Below are positions 23,270 through 36,578 of a stretch of 64,000 nucleotides of DNA, one piece after another. Origin of the DNA: Prostheceraeus crozeri. Its lineage: Eukaryota; Platyhelminthes; Polycladida; Euryleptidae. Within the stretch, counting starts at the first letter, position 1. Every line of letters starts with the position of its first letter. The notes beneath the pieces were generated by a model, which saw only the letters and a list, made by a program, of their open reading frames with translations, had not been told where the DNA came from and did not search any database. Both the position numbers and the translations under genes were made by a program. The stretch lies in assembly GCA_907163375.1 (NCBI GenBank), contig CAJQUW010012687.1:124001-188000 (forward strand), written 5' to 3'.

Positions 23270-24649
23270 CAGTGAACTCTCGTTTTAAGAATCACTCGTT
23301 ATAAGAATAAACTCGTTATCAGAATAATTATCATGTCACTTTCGTTATACTCGTAAGAATCAATGTTTAAATATAGTCATTCAACAAATTAGTATGAAAT
23401 ACTATGTATTTTGCACTCGTTGTAATAATAAAAAAGGGCGCACTTTCGTTAGAAGAATCAGTGAATGACATTAAAACTTTCATTGGTTGAAATGCTTGCC
23501 AATGGCGTAATCCTACTTTTATTGATTATATTTGCCCATGGACGCTAGAAGGGTCATGATATCACAATCAACCTTGAGAAGATGAAATCCACTGAAATCC
23601 TCAACAATTGCGTTATCCTACTATACCCATCGATTACAATTGACAATGTGCGTCATCAGAACACATCATCAGGACTCATGACACGAGGTGGAGATGACTG
23701 TATCGCATCCCGGACCTTAAGAAAGTAAAGAGGAAGATATCCTAAAACGAACCAAGGAGAGTCTTTACCAAAACAAGATATTAGACTTTTTTCCTTTAAG
23801 TTGAAGCTGAACTGAAAAAGAATGTTTCTATTGTCTTCTTTAAGTATGTAAGTATAACTTGGGTAATAGGAACCACAAAGAAACATCTTATTTAATAGTT
23901 ACGTAAGCATTATCTATAGTCTACTGATCACTAGTGATGCAGATGGAAAATTTTCCAATTTTTTCAAAATTTTCCACTTTTGGAAAATTTTGAAAATTCC
24001 TTGGTGATTGATGTTTTTGCCTAAAATCAATGCTCTGCAGTCTCTATTCTCGGTTACTGCAATATATAGACACACAATAGTAGCCTATCTCTGCATGGTA
24101 ACTGGGGAAACAGTGCATATATACTATTGAAGCCTACTCGAAAGTTTTACATGAGACAAATAAATAAGTTTGGATTCAAAACATTTGACTTGGCAAATCA
24201 AGTCTGTTTATTTTGACACAATGACGTATCTTCAGTTTTGTTTTTTGCAATTATTTGTCAACAATGATGCAATCACTTTGCAAAAGTTAGTGATTATGAT
24301 ACTTGTCCTATTAAAAAAAGGAATTGATATTTTTGTTTTTCTGATATATAAAATTTATGTTTTCTGCCGAAGAATATTTTAAATCTATGTTTTTACAGCT
24401 GTTAAAGCACAATGCTGAAAGTTCTAATTTGATATATAGTCAATAAATTCTTCATTGAAATATTCATCCATTAAGGAACTCTCCATTTTTTAAATACAAT
24501 TTTCTTTTCATTAAATATGTGCTAAATTAATCTATAAATTTTTTTTAACAGACGAAAAACATTTTACACTGCAGTTGATGCTAAAAACAGCTTTGTCTCT
24601 CCTTGAAATTTATTGACCAGATTGAAATAGTTAATTAAAAGATATGTAC

Positions 24650-25157
24650 AACCAAGCGCGTATTCACACGTATTTTACACTGCGTAGTACTGAACAGGAA
24701 TCTTTCCATGTTCAGTTTTATTGTCAGGTCAGTTGCAGTAAGACAGGAGTCCGGTAAATGCACGGTAGAGCAACGCGAAGGCCGGTCGGCGAGAATGCAG
24801 GCTGAAGGCACGAATTGTGGGCGTGGATTCAGACATGACAATGGTATTTTGAGCGCGAAAGCATAAGCGGCTTTGCTTTGGAACACAAGAATGACATTGC
24901 AGTCAGTAAAAATGATGCCAGTTGGAGAGCAATCAGTGGTTTGCATGACCGCAACATGTTTTATATTACTTGGTGAGCATGAAAGGTAGGCGACACATGT
25001 GGATTGCCATATGTTATCTTGAATGGCTAAAGTGGTCAAGGTAGCGTCGAAGAACTTAATAGCAGTTGGAGCCTGACGGAATCGAATTCAGATTGATCCC
25101 AGTAGTAAAATCCACCACATCCAGAGAAGAAGCTGATCCCATGATGACGCAAGTTTG
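24650..25157 (-). pseudogene. Exon-like stretch of an unrecognised, perhaps host-derived, gene
   Basis: On minus, a good acceptor (TTACTTTTTCTTTCAG) is followed at 25,157 by an open frame (GSASSLDVVDFTTG). That frame stops after about 36 codons, and a different frame then stays open for some 140 codons (AIKFFDATLTTLAIQDN to LNMERFLFSTT). Base composition is richer in G and C than its surroundings. The join suggests a one-base frame change or a second splice site. I do not recognise the protein; the spacing of hydrophobic and Asp residues is faintly WD-like. It lies inside the hAT element, so it may be a captured gene piece. It could also be part of an older insertion. Confidence 0.3.
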
Positions 25158-25939
25158 CTGAAAGAAAAAGTAATGCCATATAAAATATGTCGCGAATGGC
25201 TGAAACTATTGTCTGAGGTTACTCGCACGCGTTCTCGGTTTTACCTGAAGCTCTAGTGCCAGGGGTAGGTACCTGAACCAACAGGAGTTTTCTGCGACGG
25301 GGAATACTCAGATTTTTCGATCACTATCATTGTACTTTAATATAATTGTTACGAATAGTGGATCAAAAATGTGCGTAAGGACAAACTGCGCAGTGGATAG
25401 TTAGATGCCTGAAGTAGGTACAGGATACAGACAAGAAAACAATGTACACAGGAGGCCTATGCAGCGTTTCCTCGCATATGCGCGGATGAGGGGTTTGAGC
25501 TGCGCGTTCGCGGAACCTGTGGGGATGAACATGAACTTGCACGGATGCAGGTCTCAGAAAAATATTCTTTTATTTGGAGTTATAAATTTAGAAGAGAGTT
25601 TTTTTTGAAATATCGGTGACTTATTTCTTGTAAATATGCAATTAAAAAGTTTTTCTACTAGAACAACTACTTTGACTATCTAGCATGATTCAACTATTAA
25701 GCTATCGAAAAATATGCAGGTAGGCCTATAGCTGAAAGTGATTTTGATTTGAAGTCCGAATTTTATAACTAGTATTAATTTTGTGAGTTATTTCGGTTGG
25801 GATGTTTTGTTAAGGTTGAAATAGCGTGCATTCATTTACTTATGATAATGATAATATGAACTTAGTTCAAGCTCAAAACACATTAGCGCGGAGCCTGTTA
25901 TCGATGTGTTTGAGCTGAAATGGTTATTCATATGATGAT
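25158..25939. other. Unassigned DNA in the hAT interior
   Basis: A relatively GC-rich patch (25,380-25,560) with no convincing coding frame, followed by AT-rich DNA. Confidence 0.4.
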
Positions 25940-26950
25940 AAGTGTATATTTTTTCAAAATGAATAAGAATATCATACATTTCAAAGTAAATAAACAGCGT
26001 AAAATCAACTCTCAATACCGATCAGGCAATTGAACAAAAGTACGTGAGAATTCATTGTTCAACCGCATTGCATCTTTTATATGGGGTGAATTAAGCCTTT
26101 TTAATGTTCGAACACGAGGAATGATGGAACGACCAGAGGAAGAAATACAGCAAATCAGGCTATCCAAAATATGGTCACTATTCATAGAGAAGTCCATAAA
26201 ATATATCTCGCAATATTTCAAACTTGTTTGCATATTCCCGTGAAAAATCAGAAAATAGCGGACCAACATATTCTATGATTGAGCGCATGATACCATAGTA
26301 AATACATTTTAAGGAATAATTCGCCAAATGAGGTCTGAGCAACGTCAGAGGGAAAAGTCGTCTAGACGCAGATATGCGAACTATAGAGAAATGATCTGTC
26401 CATGTGCACCTATCATTGAAGATAATACCGAGAACCTTTTTAACTTTTCAACAAACTCAATATCAAGCAAATGAACCGGAACACAGCCCTCAAACCGGGA
26501 GATTACCATATACTTGCACTTTCTCTTATTTAATGGTAGTCCAAACCGATGTAACCAATCCGTAACTGCATCATGAATTGCTTCAACATGATGATTCTGA
26601 GATTTCTTGTACAGAGGCGTGCTAATAGTTATGTCATCTGCATACTTTATTACACGGCACTTATCATTTGGGATTTTGAGTAACCCGATTACAATCGAAA
26701 ATAAGAAGGGTGCTATAAAAAGACCCTTGTGGGATGCCTAATTTAACAAGCGATGAACAACTGCTCACAGCACCAATTCTCACATGGCAAGCGGTTCTCA
26801 AGATAACTCGATATGAATTGGATAAGCTGTATGGGCATATCACAGTCAATCATGCATTGTACAATCACATGTCTTAGCGATCGAAAGCTCTTGAAAGATC
26901 ATGTGATATAACTTGTACACCTTTAACATAAGAGTTGTGTACAGATTTCG
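25940..26950 (-). mobile_element. 5'-truncated CR1/jockey-like LINE fragment
   Basis: On minus it matches the LINE at 42,430-44,365 from the RT region (SFKSFR-type start near 26,945) through the shared C-terminus (SLICCISSSGRSII, RTLKRLNSPHIKDAM, EFSRTFVQLPDRY) and into the 3' untranslated part to about 25,940. Several stops and frame changes break it. It starts abruptly in the RT, as expected for 5' truncation. Confidence 0.75.
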
Positions 26951-29301
26951 CTACATGGTCATGGTCATGCGTCATGCAGTGATAGAAGACCGGAAGTTGA
27001 GGATGAGCACGATCAAGAATACTGGATATTCATGAAACCTAGACCAGGCTATAAACAAGTTTCTAGCAACAGAAACTTTCCTTTCGTAAACATTTTCCAT
27101 GAAGCAAATTACCAATCCACTACTTAGTAGATAGTTTCCATGAACAATTAATGTGTTCCCAAAAGTAAGTGCTCACGGATACAACTTCCTAGTATATCAT
27201 TGGCTTGAGTTTAGATCTTCATTTACACTACCCTGCATCGATACACTTCCTGCGCGGATGACATCGTTGCGCAGATGGGGTCTCGAGGGGCAACGCTGCC
27301 AATGCTACAAACCTAAACACACCATGTGAAAGGAATAGAGCAATATCCGAAGAAAATCACAGCGAATTTAGTGTTTTTAACGTTAATAGCCTACACAGAA
27401 AGCGCCTCATGACACTATGCAACAGCTATATATGTAGCAGCCATTTAGCTCTGACCTTGACATGTCGGAAGTCAATTCAATTGTTGCAATACAAAGTTCA
27501 TTAAATTGACTCGCTATACGTTCAACATTATATTATACATGTTACCAGTTTAGGAAAGAATTAGGAAAAAAGGTGAAGCACATGAAGACCAACGACACTT
27601 ATAATGAGAAAGTTGTGTTCTCTGATGAATCCTGTAGTCGAGTAGCGAGGTCCTAGCCTGGAATCTTTTTATAGGGTGTACCGGAGAGCGCGTCCATCAT
27701 CAACCCTAGGCGTGTCAAATGGCATCCTAGACCCATATTTTCCGCTCCTGGAAAGCAAATTAGGCGCACGCACGCGCCAACTTCTTCAGGGTGTCTTCCG
27801 GGCAAGCCACGCCAACCGTGTAAAAATTAAGTCTGGGCTCATTAGAATTACCTAAAGTAGTGGTTGGATGGTGTGGTGAGTGCCAAGTTCACGCAAGACT
27901 ACGAAATCCCGGAGCTCAATTCCCATGCGTCTGGCCCATCTTTTCAAGTCTCTGCCAATGACAGGACGCACTCAACCATCAATATGTACCCCGAGAAAAC
28001 CGGTGTCATTGCTTGAATAAAAAACAGATCTCTAACTTATAAATCAATTATGCTTGCTGTGGACCTAGGCCTCCAAGCAGAATTTCGTGAAGATTCCAAA
28101 TTTATGACTTAAGTCTATTATGCATATTTTGCGTATTCATTTTGTCAGTACGTTGTGATGCTTGCTGTCTTGAACCGTATGATGAAGTGCATGGCGTGTG
28201 ATGCTAGGCAGTAAGTACCTTCACTCTTCGTGTGAAAGTCTATGTAGGGGCCCTGAATTTTTTGAGACCTAGTCAAGGTGTGAAGTCTTGACTGATCACG
28301 ACAGTTCATTAGTGATGAAACACTTAAATTACATTGAAATGTAGACTTGCTTTTTAATGTTTTGTAATTTTCACTTCTTTCCTACTAAGAAGACGAACTT
28401 AATCACTTGTTTAACGCAGGGTGATCACTTAGTCATCAATTTGATCTGGATCTTATGAATCTGATGTAGGCCTACATTATAACAGACAGTTCCCGGATGA
28501 TGGGAGGCACCAAAAATGAATTCACGGTCAGTATGGCATACCTCTTTCCTTAGCTATTGGATACGACTAGTTGCAGTTGTCATCACACCATCTTTCTTCA
28601 GAAGGACGGTTTAAGTTCAAAAAGTTGCATCATTCGCAGAAAAGCTGTAAGATTTCTTATAAAACAAGTCGAAGATCCAAACTAAATTTAGTCAGATGTG
28701 GAAAAATGCTTGAATTGCCATACATCATTTCGTACAGTCCAATTCAATTTCGATCCCTGTGCTTGAGGAAGTTTTACAGCGGTGAATCTGCATTCTATTC
28801 TTTCGTCAATAAAGCTTAAGTTATCACAAAATGCTAATTATATAACATCATCTTCCATTCACAGTTCTGATTTTCATCACTGGACTACACACTAGGGAAT
28901 TTGCTGCAACAATATTTAGGCTGAGAAAACGAGTGTCGAAACTTAACATTTAAAAATAATTCAAAAACAACGTGTATAACAATTTTGTACACATTGTTTT
29001 TCATATAGCATTTCGTCTTAGCGAAACACAACACACATTTGTCATTCACCATAGCATAATAATTGTGACTTGTTCTGCATTTTTCAAGTTTTGAGTTTTG
29101 CATGTAGGTACCTCTACTTTGAAATCAACTATTTTCATCGAAATCATGTTGTTCCCTATTCCCCATTAACGAAGTGGCCACTACGTTTTTTGTCATTTCA
29201 GCTAGAAATTTATGTTAGCCTATGTAATCATATTCACATCTGCTTAATGATAGATCACATTATGCTTAAAGTTCTTATATTTCTTTTCTTCTCTAATGCA
29301 G
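26951..29301. other. 5' side of the hAT transposase gene, unassigned
   Basis: No gene recognised. It includes a moderately GC-rich patch at about 27,640-27,850. A 5' noncoding exon and promoter of the hAT gene must lie somewhere here, because the coding exon opens directly after a splice acceptor at 29,301; I cannot locate them. Confidence 0.4.
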
Positions 29302-29306
29302 GGATC

Positions 29307-32300
29307 ATGGGGAATAAAAGCAAAACCGAAATCTGGCAGTACTTTAAAGAAGTAAGAAGAGACTCCAAATTGACTGGACAATGTAGTTTCTGTGGCAAGA
29401 GTTACTTTAATAACGCTACACGGATGAAAAGACATATTATTGAATGCCGTAAATGTCCAGGAACCATAAAGCAAAAATTCCAAAGAAGAAATACTCATTA
29501 TACTCATGAAAACGTTCTCAAAAGCCTACCTGTTCCTTTGGCAACTTCCTCTCTGATTGATCTCGACGAAAGCGATGATTTGGATGATATGGCTGATATC
29601 GATGATGAAGAGTCATCATCAATCCGATCGGATATAGCAGCTGTTGCTAAACATTCCGTTGAGATGCGATCCGTTCCAATGACATCGCTTGAGAAATTTG
29701 CGGATCGCATGGATAATGAAGAGAAGAAAAAATTAGACTGTTTATTTGCGAAAGCACTATATGTTACCGGCGGATCTTTGTCTATGCCCAGTCATCCCTT
29801 TTGGAAAGAATTTTATGGATGCCTACGACCATCGTGGAGTCCACCTACTCGTTATGAGCTCAGCTATCCCCTTTTAAAGTTGTGGGATGTGAATCTAACT
29901 AAAGAAAATAATGAGCTGGTCAAAAAGTGTTCGAACTTAACGTTGATGTCTGACGGATGGTCGGATTGCATGGGGGACAGCCATATACAGTTTTTCATAT
30001 TTTGTAAGGAAAGACCGGTATTTTTGAAATCCGTTCACCCAGAAACAAATAGGCATACTGGTGAATATATATTTGAACAAATCAAAACCATTATCGAAGA
30101 AAATGATTCGGAGAAACATTTCATCGCCTTCGTTTCGGATCATGCATCAAACATGGTAAAGGCCTGGGGTTTTCTAGTTCAGGAGTACCCAGCATTCCTG
30201 TGCTATGGTTGTGGAGCGCATGCTCTAGATCTCGCTGCGCGTGACATTCAAAAAATTGCCCCAAAGCCCAAAGCCGTTCTAAAAACTGTTCAACCTAAAC
30301 CTTTGGTTTGTTTACTAAGTGCGGACTCGCGATGGAGTTCGGTTTATGCAATGGAGAGGAGAAATTTGAAGCTGCAGAACTATCTTCGTGTCGCCGTATG
30401 TGAAGAGAAATGCGAAAAAGAAGTGGAGAAAAGGCCAGATCTCAAGGCTATTCTTTTCGATACCACAGTCTTTTGGAAGGATACCAGATTGAGCTGTGAA
30501 ATTCTTCGCCCTATTAAAGATGCAATTGCCGAAATTGAAAATCAAAACGCACGGATATCCATATTGCCTAGGATTTGGAGAATACTGATATTTGAAATAT
30601 TTGCTGTTCTCGATCGGGATGATTGTTCCTGGAGTATCGAAGAAAAAAATCAAGTGAGAGAAGCTATATGGAGCCGTCGACAGTTTAGCATCAGAAACAT
30701 ACAGAAAGCGGCAAATATCATTGACCCACGATTTTTGGGCTCAGATATTGACGAAGATGAAACCAAAGAAGGTGTAGACGTCATGCTGAAAATTGGGCAA
30801 GAATTGAACATATCAAAGCAAGATTTACTGAACGACTATATGAGTTTCAAAAGCAAACGCGGTTTCTACGGAACTGATCTCTTTTGGGACGCCGTAAGTC
30901 TAGATACCGATCCTCTTCAGTGGTGAACAGCGTTTGCGGAAATTAGACCTCTGTATAGTGTAGCAAGTCGATTGTTGTCTTTGCCTGCATCAATTGCTTC
31001 TGTGGAACGTGGAAACAAAGAATATTCCATGCAAAAAACGAAGAAACGAAATCGTCTATCTAACGAAAGGAGTTCCATGCTTGCAAAGGTTGCATTCAAT
31101 CTAAAGACAAAATTACCCAAAGTTGAACGAAAAGTGAATTTGTCTCATGAGGCCTTGGATATCATAAAATTAAATTGCGCGAATGAACAAATCAACTTAA
31201 AAGCGGGACTCTCTAAACCTGAGATAAATCGTAAGTTAAGCTAATTTTATCTGTGAAATAAATGAACATGTGCAGTGTATTATAGGAATGTTGAGCCGTT
31301 TGTGATGTTGAAGTCCTTAATGTATATTTGTGTTGATTATTTAATGTCTTTTCATGTGTGTGCTGCGATGTGCAATTCGATTCTGTCTATTTTAGACATT
31401 TGCATGTCAAATATTTTCGCATGAAATTGAGCGATATATTATATGTATCTTACAGTGAATAGGCATTTTGCACCTTTATCCACTTTTCCAATTTAACTTT
31501 GAAATGAACGAGAATGAATGAACTTAGCCAACCATAGAGATCTTTGATTACAGTAATGCTTCATACGTTAAAGCAACCAGTGGTTTCTCTTCGTTTCAAA
31601 AGAGGAAAATGTTTCAACTTGAGCATTTATGTGAATGAACCTAGAAATTGTCTAGATTTATTTATCAGATTTCAATTGGATCCATAAATTTTCTATACTC
31701 CAAAGTAGGCCTCTGAGCCTATTTATGGCACCTAAAAATGTGTTTTTCGATCCTGTGGCAACAAAATCTACAGATTCATTCTGTCCATATACAGTTTGAA
31801 TGTAAGAGATGCTACAAAGTTCATGTAGCTATGTGGTACCAACTTACGCGACCTTTAATTTGATAACAGAAATCTAGAAATTTATGAAACATGCATAATG
31901 CATGTAAGTATATAATTTTGAATCACACGATATTTAGCTCATGGTTCAACTTGTCAAGATAGTTTTCATATATGACTTTCTCTACTCCGTGTTTCAGAGC
32001 TGTCGGAAGAAGAGGATGATGATGAGGAGAGCTTCGGCGGGGATGAGAACAGCGAAGATGAGAGCGAAAAGGAGACTGTTGCAATTAATGACTGGGTGCC
32101 TGTGAAAGTGAACTATGAAGTGAAAAGGAAAACTTCCAAAACGGACTGTCGAATCTATTACGGTCAAGTAAGAGATGTGGATGATGACGGAGATTACGTT
32201 GTGAAATTTTTGAAAAAAAGCTTAGACTTTTATATTTGGGATGATAGTGATGAGTGCTCAGTTGCAGAGAAGGACCTTATAAAGCTCTCACCTCCTGTAG

Positions 32301-32398
32301 AGGTTTGTAGAAGTGCACACAGGGCTGGAGGGTACGTGTTTAAAGAGGAAGATACAGACAAAGCAATGAGATATTTCTTCTTGAAACATCATAATTAA
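29307..32398 (+). CDS. hAT transposase with BED zinc finger, two coding exons, one internal TGA
   Basis: The exon opens after TTCTCTAATGCAG at 29,301 and the first ATG is at 29,307. A BED finger (QCSFCGKSYF...HIIEC) occupies about residues 25-55. The RNase H-like core shows DGWSD, AFVSDHASNM, CGAHALDLAA and DSRWSS. TGA at 30,924-30,926 interrupts after PLQW, where the family usually has a second Trp, so one G-to-A change would explain it. The same frame continues into the hAT dimerisation domain (RLLSLPASIASVERGN, NRLSNERSS). The donor C|GTAAGT at 31,230, a 767-bp intron and TTTCAG at 31,997 join in phase to an acidic stretch and a small domain (YYGQVRDVDDDGDYVVKFL) that looks like an SH3/Tudor-type barrel by inference. 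Total about 774 codons. Reading through the donor stops after two codons, and AATAAA follows at 31,257, so a short isoform is possible. Confidence 0.85.
31257..31262 (+). promoter_or_regulatory. Candidate alternative polyadenylation signal (AATAAA)
   Basis: It lies 27 bp after the splice donor of the hAT gene. Use of it instead of splicing would give a protein lacking the acidic and barrel-like C-terminal exon. Motif only; not proven. Confidence 0.3.
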
Positions 32399-35300
32399 TG
32401 CAAATTTTCATTTACCTTGACTGATTCCTATCATATGTTCATTCATAGATAATGTTGAATTTGAATACAAAGAGCACATTGCTGATTTGTAGCATAATTT
32501 AAAGAGAAGCTCTGCACAATTTGCAAACTCATCTGAAGTTACGCACTTTTACGTAAATGTTGCGCACTTCTTCTAGTGACAATCTCAATTGGTAGAAACC
32601 TGGATTTGACACGAATTGGCTGATTGATTGTGTTGTCGACTCTTTTGTTAAAGTGAGACGAGAACCAAGATGAAGTGCAATTGATCACGTTCAAAAGTGA
32701 CCATGAATTGTAATTTTACAATTCTGCTGTAAAACCTAAATTTAGTTCTTCCATTCATAAGCTCCAATAGAGGTGAAAATTGTGACAATAGAGGCGAAAA
32801 CAGCCAATCGGTTAAACATGCGAGTTCTTTTGCAAATACGACTGTTCGACTGTTACGAAAAATCTGGTTTTGTGATCAGGGAGACCTAAGCCATGTAAGA
32901 TTGTAGAGATTTACTTCGATATGTAATATTTTTTGAGTTTCCCCAGCTATCCTCTTCAGCTATGAGTTTGCGAGTGAACATATGATAATATAAACATGAA
33001 ATGTACATGCACGAAGATAGTTTCTTACATTTTCAGTTCTGAAGTTAAGACGACTTTTGTATAAATATAGAGGCAAAAATCTTTCATTAAAAAAATAATT
33101 GAATTGAAAATTGACCCAGTCTTCCTTCATATTATTTTTATCTTCTTGCCATTTTAAATTCGGACTATCATAAGAACTACCGATCTATTATCATATCATT
33201 GCCATTGCTGGTTATATGCCAGTTCTATGTATTATTGTCATTTGAGATATGACTTTAAGTGAGTCTTATGATGAGTTTGATGATGATTTAACTCTATACT
33301 ACTCTTTCACTAAAATGAAAGCCGGATGCGCTATTTTCAATTCAATTTGCTTTAGTATAATTATTTTTGATAAGTGAAAAGTCACGTTGGATTGCGTCCG
33401 TAACAAAGGAGAGATGATATTGAATTCCCTAAATATGAATTTACCTTTTCACCTGTTTTCTATCGTCGGTCTGTATATGACATTACAACAGCATTTAGTA
33501 ATGATGGACAAAAATTTATTTCATTACCTTTTGAATACAAAATAGTAATTTGCGCTTCAATTCTGAGATACTTACTTGTACTAAGAGCTTGACCAGCTCA
33601 AGTGATCATGGTGACAAGGTAACAAGGAACTACTTTTCCTTGATGTATCACTACAGTATTGACCGAAATTAGTCGTGAGCCTACTAACGTAGTACTTTAA
33701 ATTTCGATGTTCTGTGTCCTCGTTAGTGAAAGAACACTCTTGTCTTGTGTGTGCTACATGGAGCTCACAATGTTTCTCCTATTGGAACTTCCCACATAAT
33801 GAATGCAAAATAATGGCTGGTATCCTCAATAACATCTGTTATCCATTGCAATTAGTTCAAAATATAATCAACAAATTTATATGTAGTAAAATGAATACTA
33901 TTCTTCTCGTCATACAGCTAGTGATCAATATAACAATTAAAATTTGTTTTATTGGCCTTCCGTCACAAAAATTCAACGATCGTTTGAAAAAATATTTAGA
34001 AAACTCAATTTCGATAGTAAAATTATTCTGACTTCTCTCAAAACAAGGAGGAATTTTTCCCTCAAAAAACAAACTCTAGCCCTGAAATGCAATTAGATCT
34101 TAATCCATTGCTTTCAGTATCAAGCTGATCCCGATTGCAAATATATCGAAACGAAACAACAATTTTATCAACTTATATGTAAACTCTTAATTGGCAATAG
34201 CGCTATTGCGAAACATATCGAATACTGTAGTCTTTGTTTTCTTAGTTAGAATAATTGTTTCAAAATTTTTACCATTGTAACTCTGACTTTGAGATAAGTA
34301 TGGTCGAATCTCTACTGTCCTTAACCGTACTTTAGGATATAAACGTACTTCTTTCTATAAAAAATTAGACTAAGTTATGTTTATTTATAGTACATCAAAA
34401 TTATATCTCATTTGTTGCAGGAGCAATCCCTTGTAACTTGAACGTTTTGCCTCTAATTATGTTGATGTCTTCTCAAATATTGCATTATAATCACCAAAGG
34501 CATGCATGATCTACGAGTATTCCTCTTTGTCACAAGATAGATCGTTTGTAATTCTTTTTGTAGACTTTACATTGTTAAGCAGTTTTCTTTTTGAATCAAT
34601 TCTTGTTTTGAGATAGATTTTATAAATTTTTACTCGATTTGTTGTTTGATATCATACTTTTACAGGCTAACAGGAAATATATCGATCTGATGAAAACATT
34701 CGTTTTCACTTTCCTAAATGATGACTGATAATTCCTAACTGACTTAACTGATATAATAATGATTCTTAGGAATTATAAATGATTCCTCTGATATTAAAAC
34801 TATAACAATAATTTAAATAATTAAATTAATGATTAATACGGTATAGTAGCATTTGGGAAACTCTTTATCTTCGTTGACGGATCCGCCTCATGGATAGTAT
34901 CAAACTTTTTTTTATTAATGAATGAACACAGTCTATGCAATTCGTGAAAAATTTCGCGGAAAGCCAATTCGCCTTTAATGTGCCGAACCACACAATGGCT
35001 ATCGTGTAAAATAAAACCATGAATAAGGACCAAGCATACTTTAGCCATTTACACAGGTGTCCCATCAGCAAAATATTTGAATTTTGCCAGTGTCATTGCT
35101 GTTTTAGTCTAACCAATTACTGCTATCAGTAGAAAGCGCTAATTTCATTTTGATTTCAGAACACGGTAGGCGTATAAATTCAAGCAGTTCTTTCAGTCGA
35201 GATCATTCAAAAATGCCTGACTTTATTCATTGCATACGGTGAGTTGGTGCAATTTAAGCAAGTCAAGTCATCGTTAAAATGCAGTCCAGACAATAGCGTA

Positions 35301-36444
35301 AAGCAATGTTTTTTCCAAGACCTAATTATCGTTCGTGTGTTAGCCCATAACTGCTGGTGCTGCGTGGAAGGTGCTAATTAAGTTTCACATATTATTGTAG
35401 CAAAATTCAAATTTCCATTTTTAAAAATATTTCAACACATGGAAAATTTCCATCACTATTCTAACGCTGTAAACGTGACATTTAAGCTTCATGTAACCAA
35501 AATGAAGTTATATATTTCAGTTGCAGATGCATCAAAATTTGTTGCAGTTAGCAAAGTTAACTGCACTTGCAACTGCAGTTAGCAAGTTGCAGTGAGCTTT
35601 TTGTGAAATAAGCTCACTTTATCCCATGGACGGTGTTTCTGTGATGGAAGACTTCTACATGTACACTGACTGTACTTTGAGTCTTTGATCAATGCCTAAT
35701 GTGACAATGGCGGCATGGTTAATACTCTAAAAACTGCGACCGGGATTCGTATCGCAGCGATTTTTTAAAAAATCGAAGTAATGAAAAAATCAAGAATTTT
35801 AGTCCAATTCTGTGGTGCACAAACAACTGTGGTTAAGAGACAATCATAAGCATACAAATTATGTCGCAAAAAATTGAAAATTTTCCACTCAAAATCGTCT
35901 AGTGCGGTGAAAGTTATATGTGAAAAATTGGCGGGCATGAAACGGTGCATATATTGCCCTCCAAATGTCGGACAGAAATGCATTTCAAAGTCATTTCAAT
36001 TATTTCTATGACAGCTAAGGCTCCTAACTAGGTCATTGAGAGTGAAATGCATTGCACATTTCATCAACACATGGAAAATTTACATCAGCATCATTGCGAT
36101 ACTACAATGTATAGATAGGCTAAGCTTAACTTTCAAGCCATAAGCAAACTCCAAAATAAAGTGATGATTTCTTTGCTCCAGATTTTCTCATTGCATGAAA
36201 ACATAGCCTATTGTGAAGCAAAGATTCACGTTCTCCATGTTCACGTTATTCCAATGTCTTTATGATAATAATACTAACACAAGACAAGCACTTTGATAAG
36301 CCACTGGCAACAAAGGAATGCTCTAAAATCCTCGGACGGGATTCCGATCTTGTATTAATCACAAAAATTCAATATTTTCCATAATTTTCCAATATTTTCC
36401 ATGGAAAATTTTGATTCAAAATTTTCCGGAAAATTTTCATCACT
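32399..36444. other. 3' side of the hAT element
   Basis: AT-rich DNA without a gene I recognise. At about 35,540-35,600 a near-palindromic cluster of TTGCAGTTAGCAA units occurs. Terminal-like AAAATTTTCC units appear at 35,440, 36,070 and 36,370-36,440. Confidence 0.4.
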
Positions 36445-36578
36445 ACTGATCACTAACAAGAATGTATATATCATCATTACTACAAATAAAAGGCATGAGT
36501 GCTCATTACAATAATCTCTTTCGTTATAAGAATCAAAACATGATTTCCCGATGTGATTCTTATATAGAGAGCCCACTG

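Larger units (their letters stand above)
23932..36445 (+). mobile_element. 12.5-kb hAT element carrying its transposase gene
   Basis: The left end TAGTGATGCAGATGG followed by AAAATTTTCC repeats pairs with the inverted right end TAGTGATG plus AAAATTTTCC repeats. CTGATCAC is duplicated exactly at 23,924-23,931 and 36,446-36,453. The two-exon BED-finger hAT transposase gene (29,307-32,398) lies in the middle, plus strand, so this is probably the autonomous form. It is larger than usual because it contains at least one LINE fragment (25,940-26,950) and unassigned DNA. Another terminal-like TTTCCATCACTA copy lies at about 35,440-35,450. Confidence 0.85.
23270..36578. mobile_element. Tigger/pogo-like MITE split by a 12.5-kb hAT
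   Basis: The left end CAGTGAACTCTCGTTTTAAG at 23,270 and the inverted right end (CAGTGGGCTCTCTATATAAG on minus) at 36,578 are flanked by TA on both sides. Inside the left end CTCGTTATAAGAAT-type units repeat several times; one also occurs inside the right end. Removing the hAT at 23,932-36,445 and one copy of its duplication leaves about 787 bp with no gene, a typical MITE size. Confidence 0.75.

Noticed and set aside
28867-28890. TTTTCATCACTGG near 28,870 as an end of the hAT that carries the transposase
   Set aside because: It faces the wrong way for a left end and has no duplication; the ends at 23,932 and 36,445 do.
23932-36445. Second hAT bounded by the TTTCCATCACTA copy near 35,450
   Set aside because: No partner end or matching 8-bp duplication was found.
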